A stretch of DNA of 64,000 nucleotides from an uncultured Cyclobacteriaceae bacterium (GCA_937146645.1 CAKZRQ010000030.1:1-64000), one strand, 5' to 3'; shown: positions 1 through 8,262, counted from the first letter of the stretch. Numbers and translations: made by a program. Notes: a model not told the origin generated them from the sequence alone.

Positions 1-570
1 AAGGAAATTTTATCGGTGTCGCTTATCCTGTTTTCGGTGATAGATATACTCGGTTCTATCCCGATTATCATCAATTTAAGGAAGAAGGCTGGACACATTC
101 AGTCCGAGAAGGCGACCCTTGTGGCGGGGATGCTGATGATTCTTTTTCTATTCGCAGGAGAGTCAATTTTGTCTCTTTTTGGAATAGGGGTGGAAGACTT
201 TGCCGTGGCGGGAGGACTGATCATTTTTGCCATTGGTGCAGAAATGATTTTGGGAATAGAACTTTTCAAATCCGATCCGGATGCGGCCCAGGGAGCATCC
301 ATTGTTCCATTGGCTTTCCCGTTGATTGCTGGGGCTGGATCCCTCACGACGATTCTCACCTTAAAAGCTGAGTATTCCCAATTAAACATTGCGATAGGTA
401 TAATTCTTAATTTGATTTTTATCTACGCGGTGTTGAAAAGTACGAGCTGGCTGGAAAGAAAGCTTGGCCAAACTGGCTTAGATATTCTAAGACGAATTTT
501 TGGGATTATTCTCCTCTCCATTGCAGTAAAAATTCTAAAAACTAATCTTTTTCCAGTGATCGCTGGCTAA
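1..570 (+). CDS. MarC family integral membrane protein, 5' end cut by window edge
   Basis: MarC/UPF0056 inner-membrane protein. The frame is open from the first base of the window (it reads KEILS before VSLILFSVIDILGS), so the true start lies to the left and roughly a dozen residues are missing. Visible: the N-terminal helix with the family-typical DILGSIPIIINL, then several hydrophobic helices, among them a glycine-rich one near FPLIAGAGSLTTILTL, which is characteristic of the family. The usual length is about 190-210 residues, so nearly the whole protein is present. MarC was named for multiple antibiotic resistance but has no proven transport substrate, so only the family can be called. It lies 27 bp before rnhA on the same strand and may share its transcript. 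Confidence 0.85.
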   Translation, partial: KEILSVSLILFSVIDILGSIPIIINLRKKAGHIQSEKATLVAGMLMILFLFAGESILSLFGIGVEDFAVAGGLIIFAIGAEMILGIELFKSDPDAAQGASIVPLAFPLIAGAGSLTTILTLKAEYSQLNIAIGIILNLIFIYAVLKSTSWLERKLGQTGLDILRRIFGIILLSIAVKILKTNLFPVIAG

Positions 571-597
571 GCTTTAGTCGAATACCTTTCTTTGTTC

Positions 598-1050
598 ATG
601 GTCATTATTTACACAGATGGTGCCGCAAAGGGTAATCCGGGCCCAGGTGGCTATGGTGCAGTACTTAAGTTTGGAAAGCATAGAAAGGAGCTTTCCGAAG
701 GTTTCCGAATGACCACTAATAATCGGATGGAGCTTTTGGCAGTGATCAAAGCTTTGGAGGCATTAAAGCATGCCGACTACCAGGTGGAAATCTATTCTGA
801 TAGCAAGTATGTGGTGGATGCTATCGAGAAAGGCTGGCTATGGGGCTGGCAAAAGAAGGGTTTCAAAGGGAAGAAGAACCCAGACCTATGGCAAAAGTAC
901 ATTCCACTTCATATGAAATACAAACCCAAATACCATTGGGTAAAAGGGCATGCTGGAAATATAGAAAACGAGCGTTGTGATCAGCTGGCGGTCGAGGCGG
1001 CTGAAGGAGTGGATCTCAAGGTGGATTCTGCATATGAAAACCAAACGTAA
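598..1050 (+). CDS. rnhA: ribonuclease HI
   Basis: Cleaves the RNA strand of RNA-DNA hybrids (primer and R-loop removal) in the cytoplasm. With the ATG at 598 the protein has 150 residues, normal for RNase HI. Catalytic acids are in place: D7 in YTDGAAKGNPG, E45 in NNRMELLA, D68 in SDSKYV and D128 in the C-terminal helix, with H118 in KGHAGN. The basic loop GWQKKGFKGKKNPDLW, typical of the bacterial RNase HI handle, is also present. An in-frame TTG lies two codons upstream at 592; I chose ATG because the family starts right at the first strand. It converges on the minus-strand gene ending at 1112, with a small inverted repeat between them. Confidence 0.96.
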   Translation: MVIIYTDGAAKGNPGPGGYGAVLKFGKHRKELSEGFRMTTNNRMELLAVIKALEALKHADYQVEIYSDSKYVVDAIEKGWLWGWQKKGFKGKKNPDLWQKYIPLHMKYKPKYHWVKGHAGNIENERCDQLAVEAAEGVDLKVDSAYENQT

Positions 1051-1062
1051 AGTCAGAAAGGT

Positions 1063-1107
1063 GAAGGATGAAGTCTGAAAATTTTCATACTTCATAATTC
1101 AGCCTTC
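1063..1107. repeat. imperfect inverted repeat between convergent genes
   Basis: The arms 1070-1081 (gaagtctgaaaa) and 1082-1093 (ttttcatacttc) pair over 12 bp with one mismatch, and the flanks gaagg (1063-1067) and ccttc (1103-1107) extend the symmetry. The repeat sits between rnhA and the convergent isomerase-like gene, so it may act as a weak bidirectional terminator. It could equally be a degenerate copy of the short GAAGT/CTGAAA-rich intergenic words seen in some Cytophagales (recalled, not checked). Confidence 0.4.
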
Positions 1108-1111
1108 TTAC

Positions 1112-2233
1112 TTAAAGATCATTTATCGTTTTGACAGGAATGTCTCCACGATTCAGACTTTTTAATTCCTTAAATACATCTGCCGGATACATCCATCCAT
1201 CATCGGTTAGTTCATAAAGCATTGGCGCCAGATTTTGAACGGCTGCTTTGCAACCCTGGACAATAGCACCCATTTTCCCGGTTTGCTTAGAAAGCACAGC
1301 TTCGTTTTCAATTTCGAAAGGACCTGAAAATCCTTTCTCATGAAGTTTTTCGATAAAGCTTCTCCAGTCCATAGAATCTCCTAAACCAAACCCTGGTAGG
1401 GTTGCTTCATAATGATGGCGATCCCATGAGCTATCTGGCTGAGGAACTCCAGCCTTTGAGGCTAGTTCAGGATTAATGGCCTGAGTGGGATACATATTTC
1501 CCCAGAATGGATCGGGATTATTACGCGTGGATTTCACATGAATTCTTTTCAAGCGTTCCACATCTGTATTTTCAATAACAGCCACTGGATCCGTGTGTTG
1601 CCAAACATCATGAGAGGGATCATAAATCTCCCCATGATTCTTAGATGGGATTAGCTCGTACATCAGCTTCCGAGCTGCTAATACCCCGGTAAGATTATTA
1701 TAAGTACCTGAGAATCTTTCAGATCTCCAACCTTCCATTGGGCAGTTTTCATAAAGGACTGTTACACCCAGGTCCTCAGCATACTTTATGATTGGAGAAA
1801 AAACTTTCTGGTATTCTAATAAATTTTTCTCGAATCCTCCTTCTTGATTTCCTAGCTCATGATTGTAACCTACGAAAGTCCCCACCTTCACATCATTTTC
1901 ATCACCGCCTAACAAATGTGCAATTCGAATTAATCTTAAAAGATGGTCTTGATTTTTTACCCGGTGCTCAGGATCCCCGCCAATCAGGTTTTCAAAAGCT
2001 CCAATTGATAGACGTAGTTTTGCTCCATTGAATTTTTCTAGAATTGCACTTGCCTGTTCTGGACCAAAGTCCTCGTAATCCAAGTGCGTTGCCACAAAAT
2101 CATCCCGCTGTCCATCTCTTCTAAACACACAGAGGTCCAGACCTTGAACATCAATCTCTTTAGCTTTTTGAATAGTGTCATCAAGACTCAGCGTATCAAA
2201 AGCTGAAGTCATGATCCAGATGGGATTCGTCAT
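1112..2233 (-). CDS. sugar phosphate isomerase/epimerase-like TIM barrel protein
   Basis: A 373-residue protein of the xylose isomerase-like/AP endonuclease 2 TIM-barrel superfamily. Candidate metal ligands lie on successive strands as in that fold: E in VTVLYENCPMEGW, D and H in EIYDPSHDVWQ, H in RIHVKST and E in FEIENEA near the C-terminus. There is no signal peptide, so it is probably cytoplasmic. In Bacteroidota such proteins often act in catabolism of unusual sugars or inositols, but nothing nearby reveals the substrate. It is the last gene of a minus-strand run behind the small unknown gene at 2295-2594, with a 61 bp gap. The fold is confident; the reaction is not assigned. Confidence 0.75.
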   Translation of the reverse strand: MTNPIWIMTSAFDTLSLDDTIQKAKEIDVQGLDLCVFRRDGQRDDFVATHLDYEDFGPEQASAILEKFNGAKLRLSIGAFENLIGGDPEHRVKNQDHLLRLIRIAHLLGGDENDVKVGTFVGYNHELGNQEGGFEKNLLEYQKVFSPIIKYAEDLGVTVLYENCPMEGWRSERFSGTYNNLTGVLAARKLMYELIPSKNHGEIYDPSHDVWQHTDPVAVIENTDVERLKRIHVKSTRNNPDPFWGNMYPTQAINPELASKAGVPQPDSSWDRHHYEATLPGFGLGDSMDWRSFIEKLHEKGFSGPFEIENEAVLSKQTGKMGAIVQGCKAAVQNLAPMLYELTDDGWMYPADVFKELKSLNRGDIPVKTINDL

Positions 2234-2294
2234 TGTTTTTGGAGTTTAGAAAAATGAAAAATATGGAAAGGCTAACGGATAATCTAACCGCCAA

Positions 2295-2594
2295 TCAAGA
2301 ATACCTTTTTCTCATCTCAACTTTTTGTTTTTGACGATCCCAAAGAGCTTTAGCTAAATCAAGTGAAAGGTTTTCCGGATCACTTTCATTCAGGATTTTT
2401 TTAAGAGTGAATTCCGATAAGTCTATTCTATAACAAATCTGAAGCATTCGCTCGAAATCCCGGTCTAGAAGTTCTTTCACAGCTTTGCTCAAAAGCAAAA
2501 TAGCATGATTTTCATCCAGTGCTAAAGCTTCATCAGGAAGCTCGAGGTCTTGCCGGATAAGATTAAGCGTTTGCCGTGTGGTATTTTCTTCCAT
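2295..2594 (-). CDS. small conserved-looking protein of unknown function
   Basis: A 99-residue, acidic, mostly helical protein with no membrane segment or signal; I do not recognise the family. The start ATG at 2594 directly follows the T-run of a terminator hairpin at 2595-2620, so no conventional ribosome-binding region precedes it. The next in-frame Met is about 50 residues in, which makes a later start unlikely. The frame is the same as that of the upstream DUF5606 gene: after that gene's TAA (2627-2625) ten sense codons lead into this ATG. Expression therefore probably depends on read-through of the hairpin. Its placement between engB/DUF5606 and an isomerase gives no functional hint. 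Confidence 0.7.
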   Translation of the reverse strand: MEENTTRQTLNLIRQDLELPDEALALDENHAILLLSKAVKELLDRDFERMLQICYRIDLSEFTLKKILNESDPENLSLDLAKALWDRQKQKVEMRKRYS

Positions 2595-2620
2595 AAAAAA
2601 AGTCCCGATAAAACGGGACT
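2595..2620 (-). terminator. Rho-independent terminator directly abutting a start codon
   Basis: On the minus strand the 7 bp stem AGTCCCG/CGGGACT with loop TTTTAT is followed by TTTTTTT, and the next bases are the ATG of the gene at 2594. It should end the engB-DUF5606 transcript. Because it fills the leader of the next gene it may act as an attenuator for it. Confidence 0.85.
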
Positions 2621-2624
2621 GAAT

Positions 2625-3050
2625 TTAGTCTTCTGATTTCTCTTCTTCAGAATCTGGTGTCAATGCATCAGGCATTTCTCTTCGAATGATTGAATACCAG
2701 GAGATCAACTTTTTAATATCTGAAACATAAACTCTGGATTCATCCACATCGGGTAAAACGTGCTTCATGAATGCTCGAAGTTCTGCGTCATCCGGCTTGC
2801 TATCCAACCCAAGATCTCCTTCAAACTCGGCCTCAATTTTTTGCATGACTTGCTCTAAAGGCTCTGCGCCTTCTTCCGTCGTGGTGTAAATAGAAATATC
2901 TGAGAGAATCGAAACCCGTTGGGCAGCTCCAGCTACCATTTTCGCCTTTTTCCCATCGAGGCTTTCCAAAATGACTCCAGTTCGTGAGGGTTTTAATACT
3001 TTATATAATCCCGGTTTTCCGGCTACTGTGGCTAAATCTTTAAAATCCAT
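2625..3050 (-). CDS. DUF5606 domain protein
   Basis: A 141-residue cytoplasmic protein matching what I recall of the Bacteroidota-restricted DUF5606 family. The N-terminal segment contains GKPGLYKVLKPSRTGVILE, resembling a small beta-barrel, followed by SLDGKKAKMVAG and an acidic middle. A helical C-terminal half includes PDDAELRAFMKHVLP and ISWYSIIRREMPDAL. The C-terminus is a run of acidic residues. Function is unknown. It follows engB after 39 bp on the same strand and is probably co-transcribed with it; the terminator at 2595-2620 lies just behind its stop. Confidence 0.8.
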   Translation of the reverse strand: MDFKDLATVAGKPGLYKVLKPSRTGVILESLDGKKAKMVAGAAQRVSILSDISIYTTTEEGAEPLEQVMQKIEAEFEGDLGLDSKPDDAELRAFMKHVLPDVDESRVYVSDIKKLISWYSIIRREMPDALTPDSEEEKSED

Positions 3051-3089
3051 AAATGATGTGGTCGTTTTCTTGCTGCAAATATAGAGAGT

Positions 3090-3704
3090 CTACTCATTCA
3101 ATTCTCCTGAATCATATTCTTTCACCAGTTCTTCAAGAAATTCAGTTAGCTCCTCTTTGCCCGTGCCTTTCTCTGCTGAGGTAACGAAATACTGTGGGGC
3201 TTCTTCTACATAGTCCTCGAGCTTCCGAATAAAAGCATTGATGTTTTGGTGGGTTTTTGATTTGGACTGCTTGTCAGCTTTGGTGAAAACCAAAACAGCA
3301 GGCACTCCTTCAGTGGCACACCAAAGGATAAATTCGAGATCAATTTGTTGTGGCGGTAGTCTGCTATCGATCAAAATACACACCCCGCAGAGGTTATCCC
3401 GCTTTTTAAGGTAGGTGCTGATCATATTCTCCCAGCCATCCTTTACTTTTTTGTTGACTTTGGCGAAGCCATATCCGGGAAGATCCACCAAGTACCAATG
3501 ATCATTTATCAGGAAGTGATTAATGAGTTGAGTCTTTCCAGGTTTTTGGGAAGTTTTGGCGAGGCCATTTTTCCCAGTGATAGAATTGATCAAAGAGCTT
3601 TTACCCACATTTGATCTTCCTATAAAAGCTATTTCTGCTCGATCGGGTTTGGGACAGTTTCCGGGATTGGAATTACTAACTACGAATTTGGCTTGCTTAA
3701 TCAT
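3090..3704 (-). CDS. engB: ribosome biogenesis GTP-binding protein EngB/YsxC
   Basis: A TrmE-Era-EngA-EngB-type GTPase needed for assembly of the large ribosomal subunit. With the start at 3704 it has 204 residues. GTPase motifs: P-loop GRSNVGKSS at 29-37, T in the GKTQLIN switch region, DLPGYG at 74-79, TKAD at 141-144, and SAEKGTGKEEL as the G5 region. The frame stays open upstream to 3752, but a perfect promoter box TACTTTTG (3729-3722) lies inside that extension and the family begins near MIKQAKFVVS, so the shorter form is preferred. The gene is divergent from menG and likely leads a run with DUF5606. Confidence 0.93.
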   Translation of the reverse strand: MIKQAKFVVSNSNPGNCPKPDRAEIAFIGRSNVGKSSLINSITGKNGLAKTSQKPGKTQLINHFLINDHWYLVDLPGYGFAKVNKKVKDGWENMISTYLKKRDNLCGVCILIDSRLPPQQIDLEFILWCATEGVPAVLVFTKADKQSKSKTHQNINAFIRKLEDYVEEAPQYFVTSAEKGTGKEELTEFLEELVKEYDSGELNE

Positions 3705-3721
3705 GGTATCTGATACTCTTG

Positions 3722-3729
3722 CAAAAGTA
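3722..3729 (-). promoter_or_regulatory. putative engB promoter -7 box
   Basis: TACTTTTG on the minus strand fits the Bacteroidota -7 consensus TAnnTTTG, 17 bases before the chosen start at 3704. No clear TTG is seen at the -33 spacing. It also argues against the longer engB reading frame. Confidence 0.4.
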
Positions 3730-3796
3730 GTACATTCTGCAAAATGTGGCATTGATCAATATCCACAACATTCTTCTCTTACTCAGGTTTCTTCAG

Positions 3797-3804
3797 TAAG
3801 TTTG
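3797..3804 (+). promoter_or_regulatory. putative menG promoter -7 box
   Basis: TAAGTTTG fits TAnnTTTG. TTC lies 20 bases upstream in place of the TTG -33 element. The expected leader to the ATG at 3825 is about 15 bases. Confidence 0.4.
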
Positions 3805-3824
3805 CAGTCCCAAATAAGTACCTC

Positions 3825-4547
3825 ATGGCAGTAGTTCCATACAAAGACAAAGAAGATCCTAAAAAGGCCCAGGTGGCGGAGATGTTTGATAACATCAGTC
3901 CTAAATATGATTTGTTAAATCATGTGCTGAGTCTTGGAATAGATATTACCTGGAGAAAAAAGGCGGTGAAGATGTTGGCTGAGGATGAGCCAAAGTTAAT
4001 TCTGGATATCGCTACCGGGACAGGTGACTTTGCCATCGAAGCATTGGCTCTGAATCCAGAAAAGATTATCGGAGTGGATATTTCCGAGGGCATGCTTTCT
4101 GAGGGTCGGAAGAAAATGAAAAAGAAGGGCCTTGATCATATCATTGACCTTCAGTTGGGAGATTCTGAGGGATTGCTTTTTGAGGATAATAAGTTCGATG
4201 CTGTTATCGTTTCCTTTGGAGTACGAAACTTTGAAAATCTGGAAAAAGGATTGGCAGACATGTACAGGGTGCTTAAGCCTGGCGGCAAAACGGTGATCGT
4301 GGAGTTCTCTAAACCTCGAAGATTCCCAATGAAGCAGGCCTATGGATTCTATTCAAACTATGTTTTGCCACAAGTGGGTAAGGTTGTATCCAAAGACAAA
4401 TCTGCTTATACTTATCTTCCTGAATCCGTACAGGCCTTTCCTGATGGAGAAGATTTTCTAGCCGTACTTAAAAAAGTAGGATTTACCAGCACTGTATGCA
4501 AACCACTGACATTTGGAATAAGCTCGATTTACGTTGGCGTAAAGTAG
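3825..4547 (+). CDS. menG: demethylmenaquinone methyltransferase (UbiE/MenG)
   Basis: SAM-dependent C-methyltransferase for the last step of menaquinone synthesis; 240 residues, normal length. Motif [12 protein letters not shown] lies at 60-70, followed by [27 protein letters not shown] and [14 protein letters not shown]. The N-terminal [20 protein letters not shown] is the UbiE/MenG signature region. Menaquinone rather than ubiquinone is inferred because Bacteroidota use menaquinone. Its 3' end overlaps the next gene by 52 bp. A -7 box at 3797-3804 could drive both. Confidence 0.93.
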   Translation: MAVVPYKDKEDPKKAQVAEMFDNISPKYDLLNHVLSLGIDITWRKKAVKMLAEDEPKLILDIATGTGDFAIEALALNPEKIIGVDISEGMLSEGRKKMKKKGLDHIIDLQLGDSEGLLFEDNKFDAVIVSFGVRNFENLEKGLADMYRVLKPGGKTVIVEFSKPRRFPMKQAYGFYSNYVLPQVGKVVSKDKSAYTYLPESVQAFPDGEDFLAVLKKVGFTSTVCKPLTFGISSIYVGVK

Positions 4548-5287
4548 TTTGCACCTTATTCCTTGTTACTTCACTTTCTGGAGCTTCTTTTGGCCAGGGT
4601 ATGTTTGGCATGCTCAGTGGTGCTGGTTCTGATGATCAATTCATTTCCTATGGATTTTTTCTCGCGGGTCATACTTCTATTTATCAGATAAAATACACAG
4701 ATAATTTCCTCAATTCAGGAAACACTGCTGCTCCAAATGTCGCTCGAATAGCTCCTGATTATAAGCCCGGTTTTGCCCTTGGATTTATAGGAATGATGAA
4801 ATTTCATGATCAGTTACATTTAATGCTAGAGCCAAAAATTGGTTTTTACGAGCAGTCCATAGATGTGACCTATTTTTCCACGACAGATGACAATATCCCT
4901 AATCCTGATAATGTAGCACCTCCAACGAACATCGAACGCTATACTTCTGAGCAGACCTTGGTAGAGTTTCCCTTATTGATCAGATATCGGTCTCAACGTT
5001 TCAACAACACTCGGATGTACTTCCTAGGAGGAGGTAGCTATCGTTTTAGAACAAAAGGTCAAGATGAGGCGAATTTGGATGATTTGGTGGTGGATGGTCA
5101 AGATGTTACCCTAGAGCTTGGAATGGGTTTTGAAATCTATTTCAGGTACTTCAAATTCGCTCCTGAGATTCGGTTTTCTCATGGTTTGATGGATATATAC
5201 AGACCTGAAAATACTAATCCACTTTTTGCAGATGCCATAGCTTCGGTAAGGCCGAAGACTATCACGATCTTATTGAATTTTCAATAA
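4496..5287 (+). CDS. porT: PorT-family outer membrane beta-barrel protein (type IX secretion/gliding)
   Basis: A 263-residue barrel protein with an N-terminal export signal (hydrophobic stretch [18 protein letters not shown] after a long charged n-region). The body has alternating beta segments such as [58 protein letters not shown] and [17 protein letters not shown], and the protein ends in a strand with a terminal aromatic region (TITILLNFQ). PorT/SprT is a component of type IX secretion and gliding, and as I recall it often follows menG/ubiE in Bacteroidota, which supports the call. No in-frame ATG, GTG or TTG follows shortly after 4496, so the 52 bp overlap with menG appears real. Other outer-membrane beta-barrel families remain possible. 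Confidence 0.75.
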   Translation: MQTTDIWNKLDLRWRKVVCTLFLVTSLSGASFGQGMFGMLSGAGSDDQFISYGFFLAGHTSIYQIKYTDNFLNSGNTAAPNVARIAPDYKPGFALGFIGMMKFHDQLHLMLEPKIGFYEQSIDVTYFSTTDDNIPNPDNVAPPTNIERYTSEQTLVEFPLLIRYRSQRFNNTRMYFLGGGSYRFRTKGQDEANLDDLVVDGQDVTLELGMGFEIYFRYFKFAPEIRFSHGLMDIYRPENTNPLFADAIASVRPKTITILLNFQ

Positions 5288-5326
5288 GCGGTCCCTCAGA
5301 TTTTTCAAGATTAGTTAACTTCCTTC

Positions 5327-6085
5327 ATGGAAAGAAAAATAGCCTTAGTCACTGGGGCCACCTCTGGAATAGGCTGGTCCACCGCTTTGACTTTAGCCGG
5401 AATGGGCTTTGATATAATCGCAACGGGTAGAAGAGAGCAAAGGCTCAAGGAATTATCCGAAGCTTTACCCGAAGGGACCAGGTTTTTACCCTTAGTTTTT
5501 GATGTGAGGGATCGTGAAAAAGTCCTGGAAATTCTGGGAAATCTGTCTGAAGATTGGAATAAAATAGATGTATTAGTCAACAATGCTGGAAATGCCCATG
5601 GCATGGATCCAGTTCAAACGGGGAATCTGGATGACTGGGATGCGATGATTGATATTAATGTGAAGGGGCTTCTTTATGTCTCTAAAGAAGTGATCCCCGG
5701 AATGACGGAAAGGAAAAGTGGAATAATCATCAATATCGGATCGATAGCGGGAAAAGAGGTCTATCCCAATGGAAATGTTTACTGCGGATCGAAGCATGCT
5801 GTGGACGCCATCACTCAAGGAATGCGAATCGATTTAAATCCTTTTGGGATTAAAGTAATAGGGATTCATCCTGGATTAGTGGAGACTGAATTTTCAGAGG
5901 TAAGATTTAAAGGTGATTCGGAACGTGCAGAGAAGGTTTATCAGGGCTACGAGCCCCTTTTAGCACAAGACATTGCTGAGATTGTTGAGTTTGTTGTCAA
6001 CCGTCCGCGACATGTTGTTTTAGCCGATATTGTCGTTCTTCCTACGGCTCAAGCTGCCGCAACCTTGGTTAACAAACAGAATTAA
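5327..6085 (+). CDS. short-chain dehydrogenase/reductase (YdfG-like)
   Basis: A 252-residue classical SDR, cytoplasmic. Cofactor motif TGATSGIG lies at 9-16, followed by ATGRREQRL, whose arginines suggest NADP(H) preference. NNAG is at 85-88, the catalytic serine near S139 in NIGSIAG, and Y152/K156 in YCGSKHAV. The closest functional relatives by pattern are YdfG-type enzymes that act on 3-hydroxy acids and serine analogues, but substrate cannot be read from sequence. It starts 39 bp after porT and is followed by the VanX-like gene with a 1 bp gap, so the two are probably translationally coupled. Confidence 0.88.
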   Translation: MERKIALVTGATSGIGWSTALTLAGMGFDIIATGRREQRLKELSEALPEGTRFLPLVFDVRDREKVLEILGNLSEDWNKIDVLVNNAGNAHGMDPVQTGNLDDWDAMIDINVKGLLYVSKEVIPGMTERKSGIIINIGSIAGKEVYPNGNVYCGSKHAVDAITQGMRIDLNPFGIKVIGIHPGLVETEFSEVRFKGDSERAEKVYQGYEPLLAQDIAEIVEFVVNRPRHVVLADIVVLPTAQAAATLVNKQN

Positions 6086-6086
6086 T

Positions 6087-6833
6087 ATGCGGTCCATAAC
6101 CTTCTTCTTATCCTTTCTTGTAATTCTAGCATGCGGTTCTCCTAAGAGTGATCAGGAGGCTTTTTCAGAAAAAATTAGGAATGAGGCAGAACCTCTCGCA
6201 AACACCGAAAAAGTTCAAATCGGGGAATTCGAAAAGTCTCTAATAGATCAAGGAATGGTTGACATAGAAGATGTGGTTCCGGAGGTTATGGTCGATTTAA
6301 AATACTCGACCACGGATAATTTTTTTGGTGAAGATGTTTATGGTGAGCTTACCAAAGCTTATATGCAGCCGGAAGTAGCTGAAATGGTTTTGAATGCTCA
6401 GAAGTATTTAAAAGAAATCAATGTAGATTATACGCTTTTGGTATACGATGGAGTTCGTCCTAGAAGTGTCCAGCAATTTCTTTGGGATAACCTGGATAAG
6501 CCAGACAGCTTGAAACCCCTTTATGTAGCTGATCCGAATGTTGGTAGTTTACACAATTTCGGGGTTGCAGTGGATTTGACGGTTTATGATATGGTAGCTG
6601 ATACGGTTCTTGACATGGGGACTGAATTTGATTTCTTCGGCTATGCCGCCTATCCCGCTAGGGAGGAGCAAATGCTAAAAGAGGGTGTAATCACACCGGA
6701 ACATGTGGCTAATCGAGAAATTCTAAGGGAAGTCATGACCAAAGCCGGTTTTACTGGCATTACCTCCGAATGGTGGCATTTTAATGCTTTTAGCAGGAAA
6801 GTAGCAGGAGAGAAGTTTGAAATTGTTGAATAG
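6087..6833 (+). CDS. VanX-like D-Ala-D-Ala dipeptidase lipoprotein (M15D)
   Basis: A 248-residue exported metallopeptidase. The start at 6087 gives a lipoprotein signal ending ILAC, with C16 as the lipidated residue. VanX-type residues are present: R124 in DGVRP, zinc ligands H156 and D163 in SLHNFGVAVDLTVYD, E228 and H231 in SEWWHFN. In enterococci VanX is cytoplasmic and part of vancomycin resistance. Here the protein is anchored outside the cytoplasm with no other van genes, so it more likely recycles peptidoglycan dipeptides or scavenges D-amino acid peptides. The longer frame from 6030 overlaps the SDR and hides the signal peptide. Confidence 0.88.
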   Translation: MRSITFFLSFLVILACGSPKSDQEAFSEKIRNEAEPLANTEKVQIGEFEKSLIDQGMVDIEDVVPEVMVDLKYSTTDNFFGEDVYGELTKAYMQPEVAEMVLNAQKYLKEINVDYTLLVYDGVRPRSVQQFLWDNLDKPDSLKPLYVADPNVGSLHNFGVAVDLTVYDMVADTVLDMGTEFDFFGYAAYPAREEQMLKEGVITPEHVANREILREVMTKAGFTGITSEWWHFNAFSRKVAGEKFEIVE

Positions 6834-6870
6834 ATTTAGAATGATCAAAATGACCAATAACCCAATGACC

Positions 6871-7605
6871 ATGAAAAGAGTAGTGATTTCCTTTTTTATG
6901 ATGTGCTTAGTCCTGATCGCATCATTTGCCCAAGCTCAGCAGTTTAAAGCCCTCGTTTTTTCAAAGACAGCAGGTTTTAGGCATCAATCCATTCCTAATG
7001 CCGTGGTAGCTTTAAAAAAAATGGCAACTAAACAAGTTTTTTCAGTCCACGCCTCCGAGGATCCAAGAGTGCTGGCGGAAGAGAATTTGATGAAATATGA
7101 TGTCCTTATTTTGGTAAGTTCTACTGGGACTATCTTTGATGAGACTACAAGAGCCTCACTTCAAAAGTTTGTGAGAAGTGGAAAGGGAGTTGTCGGCGTC
7201 CATGCAGCCGCAGATTCAGAATATGACTGGCCGTGGTATAATCAAATGATGGGTGCCTACTTTCTGGCTCACCCGGCCCAACAAACACTGAGACTGGAAG
7301 TGGTAGATCAGAATCATCCATCCACTTGGCACCTTCCAAAAAATTGGATGTGGACGGATGAACTGTATGAATATCGTGATATCAATCCTGATATTAAGGT
7401 CTTATTGAATGCTGATGAAAGCACGTATAAAGTGGCAAAAGGAAATGGCGAGAATCATCCTATGGCCTGGTACCATGAATTCGATGGGGGCCGGGTATTT
7501 TATACTGCCTTAGGTCATGTAGATTCGGCTTGGGAAGATGATGCTTTTTTGAAACACTTATACGGAGGTATATGGTACGCTGCGACTGGGGAACCGTTCG
7601 ATTAA
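6871..7605 (+). CDS. secreted ThuA domain protein
   Basis: A 244-residue exported protein with a cleavable signal peptide (MKRVVISFFMMCLVLIASFAQAQ region) followed by one ThuA domain, a class I glutamine amidotransferase-like fold. Family landmarks are ALVFSKTAGFRHQSIPNAV, the mid-domain GVVGVHAAADSEYDWPWYN, the metal/ligand-like HPAQQTL...NHPSTWHLP region, and GGRVFYTALGHVDSAWED near the end. ThuA proteins are linked to trehalose and sugar utilisation; some similar domains process keto-sugars. The reaction is not established. Several in-frame Mets precede 6871; I chose the one that directly starts the signal peptide. It follows the VanX-like gene closely. Confidence 0.87.
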   Translation: MKRVVISFFMMCLVLIASFAQAQQFKALVFSKTAGFRHQSIPNAVVALKKMATKQVFSVHASEDPRVLAEENLMKYDVLILVSSTGTIFDETTRASLQKFVRSGKGVVGVHAAADSEYDWPWYNQMMGAYFLAHPAQQTLRLEVVDQNHPSTWHLPKNWMWTDELYEYRDINPDIKVLLNADESTYKVAKGNGENHPMAWYHEFDGGRVFYTALGHVDSAWEDDAFLKHLYGGIWYAATGEPFD

Positions 7606-7680
7606 TCTTTTCAAAATCCCGTAACGGATTTGGAACTTAATTATCCGAATTCGGTTCAATAGTTTAAAATCATTAAGACT

Positions 7681-8262
7681 ATGTTACAAGCGCAGGCAAG
7701 ACCCGTTCATTTATACATGGAGGCTAATCCAAATCCAAACTCATTGAAGTTTGTAGCAAACTTTATGCTGGTGGATGATGGAGTGAGCTTTGATTATCCC
7801 GATCCTGAGAGTACTGAAAATTCACCTCTGGCAAACGAACTCTTCAATTTTGCGGCAGTGAAGAGAGTTTTCGTGGCATCGAACTTTGTGACTGTAACCA
7901 AGGATGAAGCTGTCGAATGGGCTGAGATTCAGACGATCATTCGTGATCACATCAAAAAGTATCTTGAATCTGGCCAGAAGGTAGTCAAGGCGAGTTTTGA
8001 TAAAGATCCTCTTTTTGATGAGGCGGACTCGGAGACGGTGAAGAAGATTAAGGGAATCCTGGATGAGTACATCCGTCCAGCAGTGGAGCAGGATGGTGGT
8101 GCGATCGTTTTCCACTCTTTTCAGGATGGTGTGGTGAAAGTGCTTCTTCAAGGGTCTTGTTCTGGCTGTCCTTCTAGTACGGTAACCCTTAAAGCCGGAA
8201 TTGAGAATCTTCTGACCAGAATGCTTCCAGAAGTGAAGGAAGTGCAGGCCGAAGGAGTTTAA
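7681..8262 (+). CDS. Nfu-type iron-sulfur cluster carrier (Nfu_N plus NifU C-terminal domain)
   Basis: A 193-residue cytoplasmic Fe-S carrier that passes clusters to apo-enzymes. The N-terminal Nfu_N domain spans about 10-98, with the characteristic EANPNPNSLKFVANF. The C-terminal NifU-like domain spans about 118-190, with the cluster ligands C160 and C163 in GSCSGCPSSTVTLK. This is the two-domain architecture of mitochondrial NFU1. The gene starts 75 bp after the ThuA gene and its stop at 8262 is 3 bp before the next ATG, so it is probably co-transcribed with DUF3810, although no functional link is known. Confidence 0.92.
   Translation: MLQAQARPVHLYMEANPNPNSLKFVANFMLVDDGVSFDYPDPESTENSPLANELFNFAAVKRVFVASNFVTVTKDEAVEWAEIQTIIRDHIKKYLESGQKVVKASFDKDPLFDEADSETVKKIKGILDEYIRPAVEQDGGAIVFHSFQDGVVKVLLQGSCSGCPSSTVTLKAGIENLLTRMLPEVKEVQAEGV

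Noticed and set aside
3705-3752. Longer EngB start
   Set aside because: A TACTTTTG promoter box falls inside the extension and EngB begins at MIKQAKF-like sequence.
6087-6833. Vancomycin resistance interpretation of the VanX-like gene
   Set aside because: No vanH, vanA-type ligase or vanRS genes adjoin it and the protein is a lipoprotein outside the cytoplasm.
7645-7654. Palindrome ccgaattcgg before the Nfu gene as an operator
   Set aside because: A 10 bp palindrome alone is too short to support a regulator site, and nothing else backs it.
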